DNA from: Symsagittifera roscoffensis
Lineage: Eukaryota > Xenacoelomorpha > Acoela > Convolutidae
NCBI RefSeq assembly: GCF_963678635.1
Contig: NC_087069.1
Span: forward strand, 35,631,959-35,695,958
Direction of reading: 5' to 3'
Length of the DNA stretch: 64,000 bases
Positions 36,714 through 47,290 of this stretch are shown here, piece by piece (the stretch's first letter is position 1; every line of letters begins with the position of its first letter). A model generated the notes under the pieces. The model saw only the letters and a program-made list of their open reading frames with translations. It did no database searches and was not told the origin of the DNA. The position numbers were made by a program, and so were the translations under genes.

Positions 36714-38261
36714 TAAGATAGATAGATATAAAGGAAGATGGATAGATAGACAGATTGATAGTTAGGTAGATAGATAGTGATATTGATAGATAGATAGAAA
36801 ATCATTTTATCTATCACCTTTAGAGGGGCAAACGTACCCGTGGTGAGTTTTTAGAGGCTGATAGACTGGTACACGGCGATGTTTACACTTATATGTTACA
36901 CGACAAAAAGTGGAAAAAGAAAACATCTTTGATTGTAATATGCCTCACCACTATCGTATGCCAGAAACGAAAAGAAAAAAAAACATCGGGATATTCGCCC
37001 TCCACAACAACGACATGATAATTTAGGACAAAAAAATTAGTCGTATTAAAAAAGAATAAGGCGCTTACAACTATTTCCAATGAACCAATTGAGAAAAACT
37101 TTTTAGTTTCTGGGACTGAAACCCAGAAAAAAAGCGACGAGAGGAGAAATCATTACGTTCGACCAATACTAACGCCAACGCAATCAAAAAGTAGAGAGAT
37201 TGAAACAATTGGCAACATCGTGGATCCAAATGAGCAGAGGATTACTACTGAACATTTGATTAAGGGCAAGAGTCTAACTGACCTTCTTAAATGGGCCAAC
37301 ACCTTGTTAAAACCGGATTTGGCGAAAAAACTGAGATTACCTATCAACAACCGTCCTAACATAGTATTCATATGAAAATTGAATTTAGTGGCAAAAACAT
37401 ACTGGATAAAAAAGAACGGCTCTCAAATGATGATGAGACCATTGACTGGATTTTCGGACATGGAGAGGTATACAGATGCCAGTTTTGCGAGACGAGCCAT
37501 AATGGAATAAACAGAATTCCAGTCTCAAAATGGTCATGAAAACGAAAGACGGCTCAAAAATACATCTACGAAGCCAATTTATATGGAGGAAATAAAACGT
37601 CAGTTAAGCAGAATCTTCAAGCACTTGCGAGTGTTTACCGACAGTTTGAACTTCTGAAAGGCCCCATATTTGCCCAAAATTCAAGCCACAAATTGAAAAT
37701 CAAGAATAAAGGAGGTCGCAGAAGAGATGGAGTTTGATCTAATCTATTTATAGATTGATAAATCTGATTCCGGTCAAGAGGAAAGCAAAAGCAGTGAAGA
37801 TGAGGTAATGGAGTAGGAGAGAGAAAGCAAGAAAATTCCGCAAAAGATATTGATATTCTAAGTTTTCACAAAGACTACAAAGCATGACACATCAAAATCT
37901 AGGTCCCACGATAGCATACCATCTGAGAACACGTATCAAGGAAGGACACAGACATCAACAGAAGAAAAAATGATCAAGTAGAGGGAAAACAGGGAAGGTG
38001 AGAGTTATGACTTGAATCTTTGAGGGAAAAATCAGGGAAAAAAGCGACCGCCAATTGGTAGATAGGTAAATAGTCAGATAGATAGACAGAAAATATTTTA
38101 GAGATATAGATAGATAGAAAGACAGACAGCTTGATAGATAGATAGGTACTTGAAAAGATAATTAGATAGACAGATAGGTTGATAGCCAAAACGATAGATA
38201 GGTTGATACATAGATAGATAGATTGCCTGATAGATAGATAGATAGATAGATAGATAGGTAT

Positions 38262-38309
<48 letters not shown>

Positions 38310-40706
38310 ACAGATAGACAGATACATAATTACCGAATTCTAACGAATTGGCGACCCAACTCCAAAGAAAACTGGAGTCGACAATCAGTACCAGGAGCAG
38401 AGTCCAGCAAGAGCAGAGCTAGAATCGATGAAAATAGAATGGGAAACAAACACAAGTGACAAACAGGGCGCGGGCCGAAGACCAAGCAGATCAGCCAAAA
38501 GAATAGCGATGTGGATCCCAGATCAAAAATTGACAGCACTGAAGCTTCGGAAGTAGATGAATTAGAATGTTTTCCGGTTGTCGTAAAAAGAAATACGCCA
38601 GGAATATCAACTGGATAAAAGAGAAAGTTCAAACAACCAAACATGAAAGGACTCGCAACACAGACAGAAATGTGTTCAGAAGGATGGAAAGCGTCTCAGA
38701 TGACCGAGAAACAGGTGAGTCGACCCAATCCACAAACCAGAAACCGAGAATTCGCAAATCCATACGAAGGCTGCAATACTAATGACGAGATTCGTTTCGA
38801 AGAAGTATAAAATAGAAAAGAGCCTCAGTGCTTAACGACGAATCAACGGTCGAAACGAAGTGAAAACAAAATGACCAGGTTTGCAAAGAGATACCATTAG
38901 ACATACCAAATTTCCAAATGTGATATTCACCACTTAATTAGTGACGTCATTCGATCTCTTGAAGTGCAAAAATTATTTGATAAAAGTAAATCGGAAAAAC
39001 TACAAGGATAAAAGATCCACGGGATCGTTCAAAAAGTGAGTGCAAGAAGGAGTGAGAAGAAGGAAGACAAATAATGAAAATATGATGGGTGAACACATGG
39101 AAAGTGGCTGAGGATGGAGCGAGAGAGCCAAAAATCCCCTTGACAATCAGATAAAATAGGGATGAATGGGAACGGAAGCATTTTGCAGAACCAAAAACCG
39201 ACATTTTTCAAAGCAGCCTGCTCCTTCGCCATATCTATGATTCCGCACAAAAATTGGATTTCTCAATGTTAAGACGTGAATATGGAATTTCTCCAATTTG
39301 ACGAAATAGGGCGATCATTTTATTTATCACCTCTAGAGGGGCAAACGTACCCGTGGTGAGTTTATAGAGGCTGGTAGACAGGTACACGGCGATATTTACA
39401 CTTATATGTTACATGACAAAAACCGGAAAAAGAAGACATGTTTGATTGCAGAATGCCTCACCCCTATTGCCAGAAGCGAAATGAAACAAAACATCGGGAT
39501 ACTTCCCCTCCACAACAACGACATGATAATCGCCGGACAAAAAAATTTCGTTTTAAAAAATAATAAGGCGCTATCAACTATTTTCATTGAACCAATTAAA
39601 AAAAACTGTTGAGTTTCTGGGACTGAAATCCAGAAAGAAAGCGACGAGAGGAGCAATCATTACGGTCGACCAATACTAACGCCAATGCAATCAAGAAGCA
39701 GAGAGATTAAAACCATTTGCAACATGGTGGATCCAAAAGAGCAGAGGACTACTTCTGAACATTTGATTATGGCCAGGAGTCAACTCACCCACTAGAATGG
39801 GCCAACATCTTGTTAAAACCGGACTTGGCGAGGAGACTAAATGATTGCCTATCAACACCCATCCTAGCATAGTAGTCATACGAAAAATGATTTTAGTGGC
39901 AAAGACATACTGGATAAAAAAGAACGGCTCTCAAATGATGCTGAGACCATTGAGTGGATTATTCGACAGGGAGAGGTATACCGATGCCAGTTTTGAGGGA
40001 CGAGCAACATTGGGATAAATTGATTTCCAGTCTCGCACTGGTCATCAAAACGAATAACGGCTCAAAAATATATCTACGAAACCGATTTACACGCAGTAAG
40101 AAAAACGTCAGTTAATCAGATTCTTCAAGCACTTGCGAGTGTTTACTGACAGTTTGAACTTCTGAAAGGCCCCATATTTGACGAAAGTTCAAGCCACAAA
40201 ATGAAAATCAAGAATAAAAGGAGGTCACACAAGAGATGGAGTTTGATCCAATTTATTTATAGATGGATAAATCTGATTCCGGTCAAGAGGAAAGCGAAAG
40301 CAGTGAAGATGAGGTAAAAGAGTAGGAGAGAGAGCAAGAAAAGTCCACAAATCATGACACATCAAACTTTAGGTCCCCCGAAAGCATACTATTTGAGAAC
40401 ACGTATCAAGGAAGGACGCAGACATCAACAGAAGAAGAAATGATCAAAGAGAGGGAAATCAGGGAATGTGAGAGTTATGACTTGGAGCTTTGAGGTAGAA
40501 ATAATACAAAAAAGCGACTATCAATTGCACGAAAATACAATGCTTTAGACACTCGAACAATTTGGTTACTCTAAAGTTGGGCTTACCTCACGATATTGTT
40601 CATAAACAGGTATATTGATCGACAGATAGATTTATAGATAGGAAGATCGAAAGGTAGATAGAAAGATATAAAGAAAGATAGATGGATAGACAGATAGATA
40701 GAATAT

Positions 40707-40743
<37 letters not shown>

Positions 40744-40843
40744 TGATTGATTGATAGATAGACAGATAGATAGATAGATAGGTAGACAGATAGATAGATA
40801 GATAGATAGAAAGATAGATAGACAGACAGATAGATAGACAGAC

Positions 40844-40892
<49 letters not shown>

Positions 40893-40894
40893 TT

Positions 40895-40929
<35 letters not shown>

Positions 40930-42632
40930 ATAGATAGAGAGATATATAATTACCGAATTCTAACGAATTGGCGACCCAACTCCAAGGAAAACTAGAGTCG
41001 ACAATCAGTACCAGGAGCAAAAACCAGCAAGAGCAGAGCTAGAATAGATAAAAATTGAATGGGAATCAAACACAAGTGACAAACAGGACACGGGCCAAAG
41101 ACCAAGCAGAGCAGCCAAAAGAATAGCGATGTGGATCCCAGATCAAAGATTGACAGCACTGAAGCTTCGGAAGTAGATGAATTAGAATGTTTTCCGGTTG
41201 TCGTAAAAAGAAATATGCCAGGAATATCAACTGGATAAAAGAGAAAGTTCAAACAAACAAACATGAAAGGACTCGCAGCACAGACAGAGATGTGGCCAGA
41301 AGGATGAAAAGCGTCTCCGATGACCGAGAAACAGGTGAGTAGACCCAATCCACAAACCAGAAACTGAGAATTCGCAAATCCATACGAAGGCTGCAGCACT
41401 AATGACGAGATTCTTTTCGAAGAAGTATAAAATCGAAAAGAGCCTCAGTGCTTAACGACAACGGTCGAAACGAAGTGAATACATAATGAGCAGGTTTGCA
41501 AAGAGATACCAGTAGATATACCAAATTTCCAAATGTGATAGTCACTACTTAATTAGTGACGCCATTCGATCTCTTGAAATGCAAAAAATTGTTCGATCAA
41601 TGTAAATCGGAAAAACTACAAGGATAAAAAGTCCACGGGATGGTTCAAAAAGTGGGTGCAACTAAAGCCATCGAAGAAGGAAGACAAATAGCGAAAATAA
41701 GATTGATCAACACATGGAAAGTGGCTAAGGATGGAGCGAGAAAGCCAAAAATCCCCTTGACAATCAGATAATATATGGATGGGAACGGAAGCAGTTCCCA
41801 GAACTGAACCCCGACATTTTTCAAAACAGCCTGCTCCTTCGCCATATCTATGATTGCGCACAAAAATTGGATTCCTCATTGTTAAGAAGTGAATTTGGAA
41901 TTTCTCAAATTTGACAAAATAGGGCGATCATTTTATCTATCACCCCTAGAGGGGCAAACGTACCCGTGGTGAGTTGTAGAGGCTGGTAGACTGGTACACG
42001 GTGATATTTACACTCAAAAGTTACACGACGAAAACTGTTAAAAGAAGACATGTTCGATTGCAGAATGCCTCACCCCTATTTTATGCCAGAAACGAAATGA
42101 AACAAAACATCGGGATACTCGCTCTCCACAACAACAGCATGATAAATGCCGGACAAAAAAACAGTCGTATTAAAAATTATAAGGCGCTATCAACTATCTC
42201 CATTAAACCAATTGAAATTTTTTTTGAGTTTCTGGTACTGAAATCCAGAAAGAAAGCGACGAATGGAGCAATCATTACGGTCGACCAATACTAACCCCAA
42301 CGCAATCAAAAATTAGAGATATTAAAACCATTGCGAACATGGTGGATCCAAAAGAGCAGACGACTATTACTGAATATTTTATTATGCCCAGGAGTCTAAC
42401 TCACCCACTAGAATGGACCAACACCTTGTTACAGCCGGACATGGCGAGGAAACTAAATGATTGCCTATCAACACCCATCCTCACATAGTAGTCATAGGAA
42501 AAATGAATTTAGTGGCAAAGACATACTGGATAAAGAAGAACGGCTCTCAAATGATGCTGAGACCATTGAGTGGATTTTTGGACGTGGAGAGGTATACATA
42601 TGCCAGTTTTGCGAGAGATAAATAGATAGATC

Positions 42633-42675
<43 letters not shown>

Positions 42676-42698
42676 GGATAGACAGATAGATAGATAGT

Positions 42699-42743
<45 letters not shown>

Positions 42744-42777
42744 GGATAGATAGAAAGATAGATATATAGATAGATAT

Positions 42778-42842
<65 letters not shown>

Positions 42843-42866
42843 CAGACAGATAGATAGATATATAGG

Positions 42867-42930
<64 letters not shown>

Positions 42931-43014
42931 AAGGTAGATAATTAAATAGACAGATAGATAAATAGGTAGATAGATAGATAGATAGATAGATGGACAGATA
43001 GATAGATAGTTAGT

Positions 43015-43046
<32 letters not shown>

Positions 43047-43110
43047 GAGATAGATAAATAGATAGATAGATAGTTAGATAGATAGATGGATAGACAGATA
43101 GGTAGATAGT

Positions 43111-43141
<31 letters not shown>

Positions 43142-43157
43142 ATAGACAGATAGATAA

Positions 43158-43191
<34 letters not shown>

Positions 43192-43942
43192 GGAAAGATA
43201 GAAAGATAGATAAATAGATAGATAGATAGATAGATAGATATATAGATAGATAGATAGATAAACAATGCAAGAACCTTAAATAACACTCTCTAGCTAAAAT
43301 TCTCGTGTTACTCGTTTTTTTCTCGTTTTATGAATTGTTCTTTGATGGTTTAGGATCTATGTTTCCTTCATCAATGGCATATGTTTTGATATGGAAGTCG
43401 ATTTCAGAAAAACTATGATTAGCCCACCAAAATTATGAAAAGATGTCGTTTAATTTTATCATATGGGGAGTCGTTCAAAAAACTTTGGCAATCACGTCTG
43501 AGAAGTCGTACAGTTGACCTTGCCACCCCATCGGCCTAAAATCCAGTCACAGACCATCCTGTGCTCATTAATCTACTAATTCAATTGTTTTAGTAGTTAC
43601 AATGGTCAGGTACCGACGCCACGAAATAAATACGAGATGGAAGATTACTTCTATGCGTACCAGCAGCTCTATACGAAGTGGGAAAGTTACCCTTGCTTCT
43701 ATCTTGGGTTCATTAAATCTGCCCAGTACCCGACTTCAGTTGACAGCGGCTGGGTCAATGTATACAACCCTCAGGAGTTTATGAACATGGATCTGTTCTC
43801 TGAGGGCGAGCCTGACAATGGGTGGGACAAAGAGATGTGTGTTGGGGCTTTTTACAAGGACGAAGAAGTTAAAGTGATTGATCTATCTTGTCACAGGGGG
43901 GAGCTCGAGAATTGTATGGCTTTTTGCGTCATCAACAAATAG
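22554..43942 (+). CDS. secreted protein with two C-type lectin-like domains
   Basis: Four exons: 22554-22735, 32198-32555, 34139-34251 and 43594-43942 (TAG). Phases 2, 0, 2 agree and give 333 aa. Residues 1-20 ([20 protein letters not shown]) form a signal peptide. Exons 1-2 encode domain 1 and exons 3-4 domain 2. Each domain starts with a Cys-containing segment (QEIC, EKCV), has a WIGL-like core ([16 protein letters not shown]), a Ca-site-like loop ([30 protein letters not shown]) and closing cysteines. The loop has EPD in place of the usual EPN, and the WND motif is not obvious, so sugar binding is uncertain. NNS and NKT are possible N-glycosylation sites. In both domains an intron interrupts at the same place in phase 2. 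Intron lengths are about 9.5, 1.6 and 9.3 kb. An extracellular recognition role is inferred from the fold. The exact orthologue is not recognised. Confidence 0.88.
22890..23373. repeat. AT-rich stretch with inverted ends in lectin intron 1
   Basis: tcaatttaagtgtctg (about 22890-22905) faces its near-complement cggacacttaaattga (about 23357-23372). A third copy of the word is at about 22999-23014. The stretch between is AT-rich and non-coding. It may be a small inverted-repeat element or chance in AT-rich DNA. Confidence 0.3.
23690..24067. repeat. R2 / hAT-like fragment in lectin intron 1
   Basis: The left edge CAGAAGCAATCTAGGATTTT resembles the end of the hAT element at 5548-6839. The right edge, ggcgccactg, is the complement of a CAGTGGCGCC end. 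The interior shares a gtcgacc...gattttccgagc segment with the MITE at 20913-21306. Flanking 8-mers do not match, so no target duplication is claimed. The first 25 bp recur at 26215-26240. Confidence 0.5.
24480..27720. repeat. duplicated block (R1 plus R3) in lectin intron 1
   Basis: Two diverged head-to-tail copies lie at about 24480-25720 and 26230-27720. Each contains, in the same order, accattgaaaatggggag (R1 reversed), the hairpin word ctgtgccacttgcacag (25174-25190 and 26924-26940), and the R3 segment with gcgtaggcggagatttaa-like sequence. The offset is about 1.73-1.75 kb. The second copy has about 250 extra bases near 27370-27635. Nothing coding was seen. Confidence 0.75.
28260..31893. 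repeat. tandem duplication of about 1.5 kb, second copy with an insertion
   Basis: 28278-29810 is repeated at 29808-31893 with very high similarity. Examples are gttgcttcattgaggcagag at 28357 and about 29892, and ctcttaagcatcagtt at about 29500 and 31591. The offset grows from about 1.53 kb to 2.09 kb because the second copy carries about 550 extra bases (roughly 31063-31587). Each copy includes a reversed R1. The high similarity points to a fairly recent duplication. Confidence 0.8.
32700..33965 (+). pseudogene. LINE (jockey/I-like) retrotransposon relic in lectin intron 2
   Basis: Around 33240-33480 short frames read [20 protein letters not shown] and, after breaks, [19 protein letters not shown], which resemble the apurinic-type endonuclease of LINE ORF2. 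From 33515 another frame reads [20 protein letters not shown], typical of the region after the reverse transcriptase in jockey/I-like ORF2 proteins; it continues degraded to about 33900. The whole reverse transcriptase is missing, so endonuclease and C-terminus were joined by a large deletion. The C-rich part before 33240 may be an ORF1 remnant. It lies in the same direction as the host gene. Confidence 0.6.
35492..35691. other. assembly gap, 200 N
   Basis: Exactly 200 N, which suggests a placeholder rather than a measured length. It ends directly at a GATA microsatellite, so the gap probably arose from the repeat. The true size of lectin intron 3 is therefore unknown. Confidence 0.98.
35692..35815. 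repeat. GATA microsatellite block 1
   Basis: A (GATA)n tract with few interruptions that starts at the edge of the gap, so its left end is unknown. Confidence 0.95.
35816..36535 (+). repeat. unrecognised unit U, copy 1 (partial)
   Basis: The copy starts like copies 3 and 4 (accgaa-tctaa-gaattgg) but jumps after about 40 bp to the late part of the unit (from aattccagtctgaaaatggt). It has exon-like pieces with good borders: acag|36107-36157|gtaaag, encoding an Asp/Ser/Glu-rich peptide in one frame, and tcag|36227-36354|gtgagg, open in one frame. The function is unknown. It ends at GATA block 2. Confidence 0.7.
36536..36803. repeat. GATA microsatellite block 2
   Basis: A (GATA)n tract with scattered variants between copies 1 and 2 of unit U. 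The apparent Tyr-Leu-Ser-Ile peptide on the - strand is only the repeat translated. Confidence 0.95.
36804..38056 (+). repeat. unrecognised unit U, copy 2 (partial, 5' part missing)
   Basis: It begins directly at the acceptor-like tatctatcacctttag|aggggc (36824). A 117-codon open frame without ATG (37022-37375) contains [20 protein letters not shown]. It overlaps by ATGA a short ORF, 37372-37539 (55 aa), with [20 protein letters not shown] followed by a Cys-x2-Cys...His motif (CQFCETSH). The product family is not recognised. Other copies carry frameshifts here. Confidence 0.6.
38057..38325. repeat. GATA microsatellite block 3
   Basis: A (GATA)n tract with a degenerate first half (about 38057-38190) and a purer second half, between copies 2 and 3 of unit U. 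Confidence 0.93.
38326..40614 (+). repeat. unrecognised unit U, copy 3 (most complete)
   Basis: This copy, about 2.3 kb before its GATA tract, shows the unit layout. An exon-like opening segment 38329-38713 ends in a strong donor (gaaacag|gtgagt). An acceptor-like cacctctag lies before 39337. An open frame runs 39337-39612 and includes [17 protein letters not shown] and later [17 protein letters not shown]. The middle region is frameshifted, and the Asp/Ser/Glu-rich exon-like piece follows near 40261. The pieces are broken by stops. I do not recognise the family; it may be a decayed intron-containing gene or a transposon. Confidence 0.6.
40615..40945. repeat. GATA microsatellite block 4
   Basis: A (GATA)n tract following copy 3 of unit U, with scattered variants such as GACA and GATT. 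Confidence 0.95.
40946..42613 (+). repeat. unrecognised unit U, copy 4 (3' truncated)
   Basis: It is highly similar to copy 3 from its first base (offset 2618 bp), including the donor gaaacag|gtgagt near 41334 and the acceptor-like cacccctag before 41950. A one-base deletion near 41979 breaks the frame that is open in copy 3. It stops inside the Cys-x2-Cys region, where a GATA tract takes over. Confidence 0.65.
42614..43260. repeat. GATA microsatellite block 5 (longest)
   Basis: About 650 bp of (GATA)n with scattered variants, ending about 330 bp before the last lectin exon. Confidence 0.96.
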
Positions 43943-44135
43943 ATGTAGAGAACACATTCCTATATCGCAGTGGGTGATTGGGTCATTATTAGGTGATAGG
44001 GCCTTTAATTAAAAGCTGAAAAGTGATTTTCAATTATGCTCAACTTTATTTTAAACAGTAAACTCGGACAAAAAATATATCACTAAAATATAAGGTTTCC
44101 AGCTTACCCTGTCTGATGCCTATTCTAAATTTGTC

Positions 44136-44141
44136 AATAAA
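44136..44141 (+). promoter_or_regulatory. poly(A) signal of the lectin-like gene
   Basis: AATAAA lies 194 bp after the stop at 43942, in the context gtcaataaagcttctcgtg, before the minisatellite begins. Confidence 0.7.
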
Positions 44142-44189
44142 GCTTCTCGTGATTAAAAATAACACTTTTCTATCATGTTTTATTTTAGG

Positions 44190-45440
44190 TTTTTCCAGCA
44201 GTCTATGCCGTTGATAAAAGTGCAGGAAGACGCAAACTTCTAAACTGCATTTTTTTTCATTTATCTAAGATAAATTTCGAAGTTCAAAAAACATCTTAAC
44301 ATTCTTTTCAGCACTCAATGCCGCTGAAAAAGGTGCGTCTTATTTTTAAAGGTTGAGAAATATATTAGAGGTCTTCTCAGCACACTATGCAGTTCATAAA
44401 AACGCGTCTTACTTTTAAAGGTTGACAAATATCTTAAAGGTATCTTTAGCACTCTATGCAGTTTAAAAAAGTGCGTCTTACTATCAAGGTTGAGAAATAT
44501 CTTAAAGGTATTTTAGGACTCAATGCAGTTTTTAAGTGTGCGTCTTACTTTTAAAGGTCTAGAATGATCTTGAAGGTTTTTTCAGCATTCTATGCCGCTG
44601 ATAAGTCTGCGTCTTATTTTTAAAGGTTGAGAAAGATATTAGAGGTCTTCTCAGCACACTATGCAGTTTATAAGAGTTGTCTTTTTTCTAACTGTTGAGA
44701 AAGTTTTTAGACGCGTTTTCAGCAGTCTATGAGGCTAAGTCTTTTTTCTAAGATTTCAAAGATCATTTCAGCAGTCGATGATATTAATAAGAGTGCGTCA
44801 TACATTTAAAAATTGAAAGAAAAAATCTATAAGAAGCAGTTAATCATAGTTGTTTTAATTTTAAAGCTGGAGAAAAATCTCAAATTTTTTTTCAGCAGTA
44901 TGTGCAGTTGATAAGAGTGTGTCTCATTTTCAAAGGTTGAAAACTATCTTGAGGTCTTTTCAGCAGTCTATGCAGTTGATAATAGTTGACTTACTTCCAA
45001 ATGTTGAGAAAGATCTTAAAGGTCTTTTCAGCAGAGTATGCAGTTGATACGTGTGTCTTAATTTCAAAGATTGACAAGGATCTTAAAAATATTTTCAGCA
45101 GTCGATGCTATTGTTTAGAGTGCGTCTTACTTTGAAAAAATTGTTAAAAATCTTTAAAAGGCTGTTGATCAGAGTTGTTTTACTTCTTAAAGATTGAGAA
45201 ATGTCTCAAAAGTTTTTTCAGCAGTGTATGCAGTTGATAAGAGTGTCTTTTTTTCATAGGTTGATAGGGATCTTGAGGTCGTTTCAGCAGTCTATGCAGT
45301 TGGGTATGATGGCCTCCAACTTTTAAATGTTGAGAAAGATCTCGGGGACAATTTCAGCATTCTTTGTTGTTGATATGAAAGCGTAATGCTTTCAAATGTT
45401 GACAAAGATCTGAAATACTTTTCCAGCTGTGTATGCAGCT
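44190..45440. repeat. minisatellite M1, unit about 68-70 bp, roughly 17 diverged copies
   Basis: Each unit has cagca-tctatgcagttgata, an agtgcgtctta segment, and aaggttgagaaagatcttaa, ending in ttttcag. Units differ widely in sequence and some carry indels. A downstream cluster of the same units is at about 46998-47290. An open frame at 45433-45717 starts at the array edge and has no recognisable domain. Confidence 0.85.
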
Positions 45441-46997
45441 AATGAGATTGCATAGAAGTCCCATGTGGATCAAAAAATATCCACATATAGCACAGTTTGA
45501 TCTCAAAGAAATTGAATTTTTTCACTGCGTGTTCTTTATGAGCAGCAAAAAGGAGATCATCACTCGACGAGATACCGACTTTGGAAAAACAAATTTATTA
45601 GTTTTGCTTGCCGCAGTCCTGATTCTCTCTGAAAAAAAGTGTGGAACTGACATACGAAGAAAAGAAATCCATCGAAACAGAAAAATGATCATTTCGGTGC
45701 TGTACTTTGTCACTTGATGCTTCTCTCATCTTGCAAGTAGTCGCGCTTTGAATTATGAAATCGATTTCCTACAATAACTTTCCTGCACATCACTTCAATC
45801 TCTCTGCGTTCACGATAGTTCCTCGTCATCATAGGTAATTTGCAGGCACTACCAGCAACTCTCTCACAAACTCCGAAAACAATCCCATATGAACTCAGAT
45901 TTTTAAAATTTCTCTAGACTCCAGATGGGTGGAGCCAGTTTGAAACTAGTTATTTTCATTATATTTAAATCACCGGTAAAAAGTTGGTTACTAACCAATA
46001 ATGATTCATGACTAAATCTTACTCTAGGTTTGTAAACCTGAAACCCTGGTGGTTCAGAGAATTAGTAATAAAGATTGAAATCAGTTGATTTCATCTCCCC
46101 TCTAACTTCGCAAAAAACCAGTGTATCTTCAAATCTGTTGAAACAAGGAAAAAGAAGACTTCGAATTTGATTGGTATTAGATTAAGGAGTTGCACGAACC
46201 TATTCAGCTAAAAAAAGATAGTGTGGCAAACAGACGGTGTATCCTGTGGAAAATTGATCTATGAGAAGGTCACCCCGGACATAAGCTCAAATTAGTATAT
46301 TGAGTTCCATCAGTGTCCAACAGATGGATATCCAACAGATGGAGATCGCCATTCAACTTGTGGAACTATTTTCTAAGTTTTTGTGAATTGTCTAGTATTG
46401 GTATATTTCTGAAGCTTATTTGAGTTTTATCTAAATTTGACGAATTAAATGTTTTTTTTTGGCTTTTTCGTCCTCTTTGTGAATAAAGCAATTTGAGATG
46501 GTGCTGTAAATTAAAGGCAAAAACTAGCCAATCAGTATGAAGCAAAATAATTTCAGCTCAAGTTAAGGAGTTTTTGATTTTTGGGCTGAGAATTTAGTCA
46601 AAAACGGAATAGTTACCAAGATTTGCATGCATTGATGATATCTCTGAGGGCATTGAGTTTCGTTTTTTATAGACAGCCGCACTAACAACACTCCCCGTAG
46701 TAATTGTTTTTGATTCTGGGTTTATAAGTCATGCAAAGACATTGAATGGCCGAAAAAGCTACCATTTCAGAAAAACTCTACTAATTTTAACTTTTAGTTT
46801 GAATTTTGTAACGGTTTCAGTAACAGTTTCATAAAAAAATAAGCGACGTACATTATTGCGTTTTATCTTTTTCTCAATTTCTGACATTTTTCATGAAGAA
46901 ACTTCTGGCAGAGAATGGGTTTGTCCGGAGTATCACATCCAAGAGCACCCAGAGGGCTCGCTACAGAGCCGAATAACCGAATAACCGAAAAAACCTT
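45441..46997. other. intergenic, nothing recognised
   Basis: AT-rich sequence. No exon with convincing borders, no known protein motif and no repeat structure was seen, other than a small gatgg-atccaacagatgg duplication near 46318-46345. Confidence 0.5.
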
Positions 46998-47290
46998 AGA
47001 ATTCTGAAAAGACCTTTAAGATCAATCTTGACCTTTAGAAGTAAGGTGCAGTCTTCTAAACTGCGATGAGTGCTGAAAAGACCTTTCAGATATTTTTTGA
47101 CCTTCGAAATTTCGAAGGTCAAAAAATATCCTAAAAGTCTTTCCAGCACTCATTGCAGTTTAGAAGAGTGCATCTTAGATTTAAAGGTCAAGAATGATCC
47201 TAAAGATAATTCCAGCATTCTCAGTCGATGCCACTGACAAGCGTGCGTCTTGAGGCTAGGAAAGATTTTGAAGCCTTATTCAGCACTCAA
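46998..47290. repeat. M1 minisatellite cluster with a head-to-head palindrome
   Basis: 46998-47222 is an inverted repeat centred between 47109 and 47110. The inner 57 bp of each arm (47053-47109 and 47110-47166) pair with no net indel and few mismatches, with ccttcgaaatttcgaagg at the centre. The outer parts are more diverged. Two further M1 units follow and end in cagcactcaatgccgttcaa, immediately before the gag-protease sequence. Confidence 0.88.

Noticed and set aside
38330-38644. 104-codon - strand frame in unit U copy 3
   Set aside because: Hydrophobic by composition of the complement; no start context and no recognised family. The + strand exon-like reading with a strong donor fits better, although it is not proven.
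36488-43270. - strand frames rich in Tyr-Leu-Ser-Ile
   Set aside because: These are translations of the GATA microsatellite.
45433-45717. 94-codon + strand frame after minisatellite M1
   Set aside because: It starts inside the repeat, has no recognisable domain, and shows no splice or promoter support.
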